Below, piece by piece: positions 45,151 to 52,051 of a stretch of 64,000 nt of DNA (position 1 is the first letter of the stretch; the number at the start of each line of letters is the position of its first letter). The position numbers and the translations under genes were made by a program. The DNA comes from DATGPD01 sp041398565 (GTDB lineage: Bacteria; Planctomycetota; UBA1135; UBA2386): contig JAWKUN010000002.1 of NCBI GenBank assembly GCA_041398565.1, forward strand, positions 2,254,359 to 2,318,358. The letters are read 5' to 3'. The notes under the pieces were generated by a model. That model had not been told where the DNA came from, did no database searches, and worked only from the letters and a program-made list of their open reading frames with translations.

Positions 45151-46362
45151 TCAACGCACCGGCAGCTCCAGCACGGCAACAGCCGTCGCCTGCTCGACCA
45201 GCCCGCGCAGCGCGCTCGCGATCCTCAGCCGCTCCGCCTCGCTGGCCGGCGCAGCCCGCGGCCAGGCCTTGTTCTCGATCCGTGGCAGTTCCTCCCACAC
45301 CTTGGCCGTCGCCGGCATGCGCCAGAACACGCATGTCGCCCCCGAGGCTCCGGCACTTGCCGGCGGCCACGCGAACTCCCAACTCGTGTCGGTCATGTCC
45401 TCCAGTTGGCCCTTCTCGTCGAGCGTGCGCCAGTGCAGTGTGAGATCGTCGTCGATCCAGGTCTTGACGATGCGCTCGCCATCTTCGAGCGGGACTGACC
45501 ATCCCAGGAGCACTCTCCCGGGCTTGGCACGGGTGAGCGTGGGCGCCGCGTCCCGGGGGGTGCCGCGTCGGCGCGCCGCCTCGACCAGCTCGCGCGCCAG
45601 CTCCGCCACCGTCGGGACGCGCGCCTTGACCTCGCGCACCAGACTCTCGATGCGCTCGCGCAGGCGTTCGTCGCCGGCTGCCTGACGGAGGGCCTCGGCG
45701 GCGAAGTGCAGCGCCTCACCGTCGCGCCTACCGCGCGCCATCGCTTGCGCCAGCGCGAACGCCACGCGCGCGTCGCCGGTGCGGCTCCAGCCGATGCGCA
45801 GGGTCTGCTCGGCGAGGCCGGGCTCGTCGGCGCCGTACTCGATCGCCAAGTCCAGGAACCGTTGTGCGCCGGCGGCTTGGTCGGCTTCGAGCGTCTGCAG
45901 GCGCAGGTGCGGCCTGAGCGTGCGCTCGGGGCAGCGCACGCGCGCGTGGCCGACGAAGCCCTTGCCCTCGGCGTTCGCCGTTGCCTCGACGACCACCGAG
46001 CCGCGCAGTTCGCCCGCGGCCCTTTGCGTCGTGCGCGCGGTCGTGACCTCGACGTAGTCGCCGCCTCCGGGCCGCTGCTGCGCGATGCGCTCGCGCCACT
46101 CCTGCTTCACCTCGCTCTCGACGGACGTGCGCCGGAAGCGCAACAGGCGTGCGCGTGCATCGGCCACGGCGGCTTCTTTCGCGGCATCCCGGGTGTCGGC
46201 GCGGGCCTCGCCGGAGGCTTCCCAGAGCCGTTCGCCCTCGACGACCACCAAGTCTTGTGTGCGTGGCGCGGCGACGAGGAACGCGAACGACGCGCCTACG
46301 AAGGTTGTGATGGATCGACAGCGACGCTGGCGGCATGGCCAGGGCGAGGAATCTGGAGTCAT
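45151..46362 (-). CDS. Exported protein of unknown function between the two caspase-FGE genes
   Basis: The protein has 403 residues from ATG 46362. A signal-like N-terminus (SITTFVGASFAFLVAAPRTQ) is followed by an LPP20-like helix (AKEAAVADARARLLRFRRT) and beta strands (GSVVVEATANAEGKGFVGHARVRC). Helical, possibly TPR-like stretches come next, then a C-terminal domain (GRVLLGWSVPLEDGERIVKTW, LTLHWRTLDEKG). No family is recognised with confidence. It is the only gene between the two paralogues and runs opposite to them, so a shared system is plausible but unproven. Confidence 0.7.
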   Translation of the reverse strand: MTPDSSPWPCRQRRCRSITTFVGASFAFLVAAPRTQDLVVVEGERLWEASGEARADTRDAAKEAAVADARARLLRFRRTSVESEVKQEWRERIAQQRPGGGDYVEVTTARTTQRAAGELRGSVVVEATANAEGKGFVGHARVRCPERTLRPHLRLQTLEADQAAGAQRFLDLAIEYGADEPGLAEQTLRIGWSRTGDARVAFALAQAMARGRRDGEALHFAAEALRQAAGDERLRERIESLVREVKARVPTVAELARELVEAARRRGTPRDAAPTLTRAKPGRVLLGWSVPLEDGERIVKTWIDDDLTLHWRTLDEKGQLEDMTDTSWEFAWPPASAGASGATCVFWRMPATAKVWEELPRIENKAWPRAAPASEAERLRIASALRGLVEQATAVAVLELPVR

Positions 46363-46584
46363 GGGAGAACGGGTTGGCCGGAGACGCGTGAGCCGAACGC
46401 ACGCCGCCTCGGCATCCTCCTCGTTGCCGGCGTCGCCGACCACCGGGAGGCGAGGTCCGTCTCCGCGCATTCGGTGTCGTCGTAACCGTCGCTGGACTGC
46501 GGTGCCCGTTCCTGCCCTTTTCCGACCCGTGAGGCGCCGGCGCTATGTTCTGCGCGTCCGGAAGAACCCTCCTGAGTCCGACTC

Positions 46585-49500
46585 ATGCGCATTCCTGGCG
46601 GCGTCGTCGTCCTGTCCGCTCTTCTGCTCGCGCCCCTCGCCGCCCAGCGCGAGGAGGTCTCCTTCCTGCCCGAACACCCCGTCCGCTGGGGCGACGCCGG
46701 GCCGGCCCACGGTGCCCGCGCCCGCGCGGCGGTGATCGTCACGGCCGACCGCTACGGCAACACGGCCTTCGATGCTCCGAGCGCCAAGCCGAGCGGCGAG
46801 GCTCTGCGCCAGGCGCTGGTCGAGCACGCGGGCTTCTCGCGGGCCTCGATCGTCGAGCTGTCGGGCGACCAGGTCCACTCGGCGGCGGTGCAGGCAACTC
46901 TCGAGCGAGTTGCCGCGAGCATCGGTGATGGCAAGACGATCCGGCAGGGCACGCTGCTCTTGCTGTGGGTGGGGCACGGCTTCACGCAGGGCGGCGACCA
47001 GCAGTTGTTCGGCTACTTCACGCAGCAGGTGGCGAACGGCTTCGCGCCGGTGGTGACCCAACGGCAGCTCGCGGCCTGGCTCGACGCCGCCTACACCGCG
47101 GCGCGTGAGCGCGGGGTGGAACTCGCGACGGCGCTGGTGGTGGACGCGTGCCGGCCCAACGTCGGCGCGCCGCCCAAGGACGCGGTGGCGGTGCGCGCCA
47201 AGGCGTGGCAGGTGTTCAGCGCCACCAGCGGCAAGTTCGCGCTGGCGCCGTCGGCGGGGGGAGCCTTCGTGTTCAGCCAGGCGTTCGCCGACGCGGTGGA
47301 CATGCGCGCCAAGCAGGCCGGCACGGCGGACCTGGGCGACGTGTTTCGTCAAGCGAAGGAGCTGACCGAGCGGCGCACCGCGGGCGCGCAGGTGCCGGAG
47401 CTGGTGCTGCCGGGCGACGCGGCGCTGGCGAAGACGCCGCCCGCGGTGGTGGTGCCGCGGCGCATCGCCTTCACCGTGCGCTTGGTGGACGCGCTGACCG
47501 GCGGGCGCGTTGAGCGCGGCGCGGTGCGCCTCGACGACACCAAGCACGACGCGACCGAGGGCCGCCTGGCGCTGGCGGCGGCGCCGGGCAACCACCAAGT
47601 CGAGGTGCACGCCGAGGGCTACCTGACGCGGGCGATGTCGCTCGAGCTGGGGGACGAGCAAGCCGACGGCGAGCTGACGGTGCCGCTGCTGCCGCACGTG
47701 ACGGTAGTGCGGGTGCGCGTGAGCCCACCGCGCGTGGTGGAGGTGCGTGTGGCGTCGGACGCAGCGCGGCCCAACTACCACGTGATGTCGGGGGTGACCG
47801 ACGTCAAGGGCGGGGTCGAGCTGCGGCTGCCGGGAGGCGGACCGACGCTCGGCCTGCAGGTGCTGCGCGCCGGACGTGAGCTGCAGACGGCGACCGTCGA
47901 TGGCAAGGCCGCGGCCTGGCTGCGCGATGCGAGTGGTCAGCACACCGGCATTCCGCTGGTCGAGGTGCCCGTCGCGCTGGGCAGGGCGGTTCTCGACCAG
48001 ATCGGGGACGACGTCGGCGCGGGCATCACCGACGCCTCGGCGCCCGGGGAGCGGCCGCAGGTGCGTGGCCTGGACGCCGGCGAGTGGCAGGCGGCGCAGC
48101 AGAACATCGCGCGCGAGCGCTGGGACTTGGCGCGGGTCAACCTCGCCAACATCGAGGGCGGCGGTGCCGTGGTGATCGCGTGGCGGCGCTACGTGGACGC
48201 GCACTGGGCTCGAGCCCTGCTGGAGAAGGCGCTGGCCGACGGTCGCCGCCGCGGCGACTTCGGTGCGGCCGACGAAGTGATCGCATGGTGGCAAGCGAGC
48301 GGGCGCGATCCGTCGGTCGAGAACAAGAACGAACTGGCCCGTCTGCTCGCCGAACTGGAGCGCGAGCGCGTGCCGCTCGCCGTGCGACAAGGGTTCGAGG
48401 CGGGCAATCAAGCCTACGCGGCAGGCGAGCTGGAGAAGGCGTTGGCCGCATACAAGGCGGTGCGGGCCCAGGCCAACGCCAGCTATGGCCAACGTATCGA
48501 CGAGCAGGTCGAGGACATCGAAGCGCGCCTCTACGCGCGGCATCTACTGGCCGGCAACCAGCACGAGGTGGACGGCGATCTGGAGGCGGCGAGGGCGAGC
48601 TACCGTGCGGCGCTGCTCTACAGCGACCGGGCGCAGCGCTACCTCGCGCGGCTGGAGGCGCCCGCGGCCAGGGCGACAGGGACCAGCGCGTCACCGTCCG
48701 TCGGGGCGTCGCGCCCGGCCTCGGTGCAACCGCGCACCCCGCTCCCGGCCAGCGCGCGCCGCTATCTGCCCCAGGGCTACGACCTGGTGCTGGACGTCGA
48801 CCTCGACCAGCTGCGTGCCCTGCACCTGGATGGCTTGGCCGACATGCTGGCGGACCGAGAACCGAGCGCCAAGCGGTGGTGGAGCATCGTGCTCCGCGAG
48901 TGCGGGCGCGCCGTGGTGGGCGGCCGACTCGGCCAGCGCGTGGAGGCACTGGCGGCGTTCCAGGCGGCCGATGCGCCGCGCGTGCAGCGCGAGTTGGACG
49001 AGGTCGACGTCCGCAAGGACTTCGCACCGAACGTCTTCGCGCAGAACGGCTTCGTGCTCGTGGCGACCGCGCCACAGCCGCGCGACGAGATGGCGCGCCC
49101 ATCGCCCGACGTCGTCGATCTCGCCGACCCGGCGCCCCCCGGCTTGGCGCTCTTCTCGATGGCGCTCGGCGACGCCAGCGGCGGCGCGGTCCGCGCGGTG
49201 CGTGCCGAAGCCGTGATGGAGTCGGACCAGGTGCGGATCCACGGCAGGTTGTCACTCGGGACTCTCGACAGTGAGACGCGTGCGCTCGTCGGCGAGGCGT
49301 TGCTCGATCCCGCGGTGTTGAAGACGCGCTTCCTCGACGGGATGTTCTTGCTGCCGCCGATCCGGAAGCTGCTCGAGGGGGTGCTGCCTCGGCTGGTCTT
49401 ACGCCGCGAGAGCGCGGGCGTGTCGTTCGAGGCGACGGTCGCGGTCGACGCGCTCGCGCGCGCCTTCGGCGCGGACTACGAGGCGAGCGTGGGGCCAGAC

Positions 49501-50337
49501 CGCACGCCGCCCTCGGCAGCCCCCGAGTCGGGTGGCTTCGATCTCGGCTCGTCACCTCCGGCCGATGCCGAGGGTGCGCGCATCGAGACCGGGATCGGGC
49601 TCTCGATGATCCGCATCGAGGCGCAGGAGTTCGTGATGGGGAGCCCGGAGGACGAGCAGTGGCGTCGCAGCAATGAGGTGCGCCACCGGGTGAAGATCAC
49701 GAAGCCGTACTGGATCGGCGAGACGGAGGTGACGCAGAAGCAGTGGCGGGAGGTGATGGGGACGACGCCGTGGAAAGGAAGGGACTCCACGATCGAGGGC
49801 GACGCCGTGGCGGCAACGTACGTGAGCTGGACCGACGCGATGGAGTTGTGCCGGAAACTGACCGAGCGGGAGCGCACTGCGGGACGGCTGCCGGACGGCT
49901 ACTGCTTCATCTTGCCGACGGAGGCGGAGTGGGAGCTGGCGTGCCGGGCGGGGTCGTCGTCGGCGTATTGCTTCGGCGACGACGAGGGACGGCTACGCGA
50001 GTATGCCGTGTACTACGAAGCGCGCTCGGGCGAGTACGCTCACGCGGTGAAGCAACGCAAGGCCAACGTCTGGGGTCTGTATGACATGCACGGAAACGTG
50101 TGGGAGTGGTGCCTGGACGAAGCCGCCTACAGCTTCGGTGTTAAGACATCGACCTATCGCGATGGCGTCGTGGACCCGTGCAACACAAACGGCCCGCAGC
50201 GCGTGGGCCGGGGCGGCGGCTGGGGCTTCTCGGCGCGGCTCTGCCGGTCGGCGAACCGCCTCGCGGGCGAGCCCGGCGACGCCGGCAGCGACTTGGGCTT
50301 CCGGCCTGTGCTCGCCGCGAGGTCTGACGTCAAGTGA
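46585..50337 (+). CDS. Secreted caspase-like (C14) protein with FGE/C-type-lectin-fold variable C-terminus
   Basis: The protein has 1250 residues. A signal peptide (GGVVVLSALLLAPLAAQ) is followed by a caspase-type domain with His131 (LLWVGHGF) and Cys189 (LVVDACRPN). Next are a regulatory-like beta sandwich (about 300-400), helical segments, and an extra ~270-residue domain absent from the paralogue (about 720-980; YDLVLDVDLDQLRALHL). The FGE-sulfatase domain is at about 1001-1250, nearly identical to that of the 42101 gene apart from the variable region. No lipobox is seen. Its caspase part is only distantly similar to its neighbour's, so the C-terminal modules are far more alike than the N-termini. 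Confidence 0.9.
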   Translation: MRIPGGVVVLSALLLAPLAAQREEVSFLPEHPVRWGDAGPAHGARARAAVIVTADRYGNTAFDAPSAKPSGEALRQALVEHAGFSRASIVELSGDQVHSAAVQATLERVAASIGDGKTIRQGTLLLLWVGHGFTQGGDQQLFGYFTQQVANGFAPVVTQRQLAAWLDAAYTAARERGVELATALVVDACRPNVGAPPKDAVAVRAKAWQVFSATSGKFALAPSAGGAFVFSQAFADAVDMRAKQAGTADLGDVFRQAKELTERRTAGAQVPELVLPGDAALAKTPPAVVVPRRIAFTVRLVDALTGGRVERGAVRLDDTKHDATEGRLALAAAPGNHQVEVHAEGYLTRAMSLELGDEQADGELTVPLLPHVTVVRVRVSPPRVVEVRVASDAARPNYHVMSGVTDVKGGVELRLPGGGPTLGLQVLRAGRELQTATVDGKAAAWLRDASGQHTGIPLVEVPVALGRAVLDQIGDDVGAGITDASAPGERPQVRGLDAGEWQAAQQNIARERWDLARVNLANIEGGGAVVIAWRRYVDAHWARALLEKALADGRRRGDFGAADEVIAWWQASGRDPSVENKNELARLLAELERERVPLAVRQGFEAGNQAYAAGELEKALAAYKAVRAQANASYGQRIDEQVEDIEARLYARHLLAGNQHEVDGDLEAARASYRAALLYSDRAQRYLARLEAPAARATGTSASPSVGASRPASVQPRTPLPASARRYLPQGYDLVLDVDLDQLRALHLDGLADMLADREPSAKRWWSIVLRECGRAVVGGRLGQRVEALAAFQAADAPRVQRELDEVDVRKDFAPNVFAQNGFVLVATAPQPRDEMARPSPDVVDLADPAPPGLALFSMALGDASGGAVRAVRAEAVMESDQVRIHGRLSLGTLDSETRALVGEALLDPAVLKTRFLDGMFLLPPIRKLLEGVLPRLVLRRESAGVSFEATVAVDALARAFGADYEASVGPDRTPPSAAPESGGFDLGSSPPADAEGARIETGIGLSMIRIEAQEFVMGSPEDEQWRRSNEVRHRVKITKPYWIGETEVTQKQWREVMGTTPWKGRDSTIEGDAVAATYVSWTDAMELCRKLTERERTAGRLPDGYCFILPTEAEWELACRAGSSSAYCFGDDEGRLREYAVYYEARSGEYAHAVKQRKANVWGLYDMHGNVWEWCLDEAAYSFGVKTSTYRDGVVDPCNTNGPQRVGRGGGWGFSARLCRSANRLAGEPGDAGSDLGFRPVLAARSDVK
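50206..50292 (+). other. Putative DGR variable region, copy B
   Basis: The counterpart of 44846-44932: the same 29-codon frame, with invariant CGG, GGC, TGG, TCG-GCG, TGC-CGG-TCG-GCG and GAG-CCC-GGC positions between variable NNC codons. The 15 codons that follow, to the stop, are identical in both genes. Confidence 0.75.
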
Positions 50338-50467
50338 GCCAGCCATGAGCAAGCACCAGGCCCGAGCGCCGAGGCGCGGAGCGCGCTGCGAAGGGCGCGG
50401 GCGGGGGGAAGCGGAGCGGCCCCGCCGGCGACCGGAGCCGCGCGCGGAGAGCCTCGGCGCGGGAGCG
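50338..50467 (+). promoter_or_regulatory. Conserved noncoding tail downstream of variable region B
   Basis: Matches 44978-45107, including the inverted repeat arms at 50366-50375 and 50451-50460. The similarity ends shortly after the second arm. Confidence 0.6.
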
Positions 50468-50600
50468 GCGCGTGGGCCTGAGGTTCTGTGGCCGATCTGA
50501 GATCGAACCGGGTCTCACTGCTGCGCGCTCCCGCAACTTCGGCTGCGGTCAGGAGCCGTCCGTGGATGGCTGACGGCGAAGCCTCCGCGCCCCGCCGCAG

Positions 50601-51179
50601 TCAGGGCCGATAGGGATCGCGCACGGCCGGTTCGCCTCGCCAGGCGCGCGCGGCCTGCAGCTGCGGATGCTCGGCGGCCAGGTGCTTGCCGCGGAACATC
50701 AGCTCGCGCAGGTTGAACCACGTGGGCAGCGCCCCGACACATGCCAGCAGCGTGGTCAGCACGGACAGGAGGCCGTCGCGCAGGAGAGAAGCTCCGGCGA
50801 GGCCGCCGGCGAGCATCACCAGGGCCCAGGCGCCCGGAACGATGACCTCGGGCCGCCGCCGCACGCGGATGGCGGCGACGAGGGCGGCGAGAGCGACGGC
50901 GACGCAAACGGCGCGGACGAGCCAACGCCACTGCGGCGGTGCGTCCATGGCGCCGAAGTGCGCGCCCAGGGCTGCGCCGACTACCACGAACACGCAGAGC
51001 CAGCGCGTTCCCACGAGCATGTCGCGCGCGTGCCACAGACGCCCGATCACCTCGCGGCGCGTCAGGTCCTCGTCGTCCTGCGGTTCCAATTCCAAGCAGT
51101 GCTCCGGCGGATCGCGGGCGTCTTCGGCGCAGCGCCGCGCCAGTCCGTCACGTGCTGGGCCCGTCACGTCTTGGCGCAA
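50601..51179 (-). CDS. Small membrane protein of unknown function
   Basis: Up to 192 residues with about four hydrophobic helices (LCVFVVVGAALGAHFG, LVRAVCVAVALAALVAAI, WALVMLAGGLAGASLL, LTTLLACVGALPTWFNLRELM) after a polar, acidic N-terminus. The start is uncertain. TTG 51179 is the longest option, but it almost touches the tRNA gene, so a start further in, possibly at ATGs near the first helix, is possible. No family is recognised. Confidence 0.6.
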   Translation of the reverse strand: MRQDVTGPARDGLARRCAEDARDPPEHCLELEPQDDEDLTRREVIGRLWHARDMLVGTRWLCVFVVVGAALGAHFGAMDAPPQWRWLVRAVCVAVALAALVAAIRVRRRPEVIVPGAWALVMLAGGLAGASLLRDGLLSVLTTLLACVGALPTWFNLRELMFRGKHLAAEHPQLQAARAWRGEPAVRDPYRP

Positions 51180-51180
51180 G

Positions 51181-51255
51181 TGGAGCGGGTGATCGGGATC
51201 GAACCGACGACATTCAGCTTGGGAAGCTGACGTTCTACCGCTGAACTACACCCGC
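51181..51255 (-). tRNA. tRNA-Gly (anticodon CCC), CCA encoded
   Basis: The minus strand folds as a tRNA: acceptor GCGGGTG paired perfectly with CACCCGC, D-arm AGTTCAGCGGTAGAAC, anticodon stem TCAGC/GCTGA around TTCCCAA (anticodon CCC, reads GGG), T-loop TTCGATC, discriminator T and a genomic CCA at 51183-51181. Confidence 0.96.
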
Positions 51256-51428
51256 TCGCGGAAGCAGGCACGGTAGCCGAGCGGTGGAGGCCGTCAAGAA
51301 GATCGCGGGGACCCGCGAGATCCGACCGGGGCGCGGTGCACGCGTCGGTGCGTCTGGCGCCGGCCCCGGTCGGAGCGTCGATGCGTGGACGGCAGGCGCG
51401 CCGCTCGTCGCCCCACCCTTGCAGCCGA

Positions 51429-51443
51429 CGGAGCCAGGCTCCT
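51429..51443. repeat. Short dispersed hairpin, GGAGCCAG type (copy 3)
   Basis: CGGAGCCAGGCTCCT contains a perfect 6-bp stem, GGAGCC/GGCTCC, around one A. It is the same core as at 14936 and 19294. Confidence 0.5.
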
Positions 51444-51603
51444 CCGCCCGCACGCTGGGTCGAGCGGCCGGCGGCGGGCGTGTGGGGCCCGTTCGGAGAC
51501 CGGCTCACGGAATGTGACGCGGCGTCGCTACGGTGAGACCCGAAGGCGGCGGCACCCGATCCGCTCACGCCAGAAGGCTCGGCAAACCTTCCCGCGTTTT
51601 CGT

Positions 51604-51629
51604 CGATCGTCTACAGGAGTAAACGATCG
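51604..51629. promoter_or_regulatory. Putative BlaI operator upstream of the BlaI/M56 pair
   Basis: Perfect 7-bp inverted repeat CGATCGT...ACGATCG with a 12-base spacer containing CTACAGGAGTAA, 20 bases before the BlaI start codon. BlaI/MecI repressors autoregulate by binding dyads that often contain TACA/TGTA. The match to that consensus is only partial. Confidence 0.5.
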
Positions 51630-51649
51630 GCGAGGCCGTCATACGCGCC

Positions 51650-52051
51650 ATGAGTCGCCGCGACCTCGAGCCCCTCACCGCCGCCGAGTGGAAGGTGATG
51701 CGCGTCGTCTGGGAACGTGGCGACGGTGCCGCCCGCGACGTGTACGAGGTGTGCGGTGCGCAGCATGGGATGGCGGTGAGCACCGTCAAGACGCACCTGC
51801 GCCGTCTGGTCGACAAGGGCTACCTCACCACCACGCTGGTGGGCAACAGCTTCCTCTACCGGGCGACACGGCCGCCGCTGCGGTCGCTCCTGGCGGCAGC
51901 CGACCGTCTGCTCGAGAACGCCATCGAGGGTACGGCCGGGCCGCTGCTGGCCTACATGCTCAAGAAGAGTCGGATCAGCGACGACGAACTGGCCGAGCTG
52001 CGCGCGCTCCTGGAGGCGCACGGCGGCGACGGGCGCAAGGAGGGAGCCTGA
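51650..52051 (+). CDS. BlaI/MecI-family transcriptional repressor
   Basis: The 133-residue winged-helix repressor shows LTAAEWKVMRVVWERGDGAARDVYE, VSTVKTHLRRLVDKGYLT and a C-terminal helical dimerisation part. BlaI proteins bind as dimers and are inactivated by proteolysis triggered by their M56 partner. The TGA overlaps the ATG of the M56 gene (TGATG), a typical coupled pair. No beta-lactamase gene is nearby, so it probably controls envelope or other targets, including its own operon. Confidence 0.92.
   Translation: MSRRDLEPLTAAEWKVMRVVWERGDGAARDVYEVCGAQHGMAVSTVKTHLRRLVDKGYLTTTLVGNSFLYRATRPPLRSLLAAADRLLENAIEGTAGPLLAYMLKKSRISDDELAELRALLEAHGGDGRKEGA

Larger units (their letters stand above)
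51256..51649. other. Gap of 394 bases upstream of the BlaI gene
   Basis: No gene is supported here. The segment holds the third GGAG(T/C)CAG hairpin (51429-51443) and, just before the BlaI start, the inverted repeat at 51604-51629. The tRNA promoter must also lie at its left end on the minus strand. Confidence 0.5.

Noticed and set aside
44985..45443. Small protein starting MSKHQARAPRRG after each caspase-FGE gene
   Set aside because: The start is conserved after both genes, but the frames part through indels and the product is Arg-rich composition text. A noncoding element explains it better.
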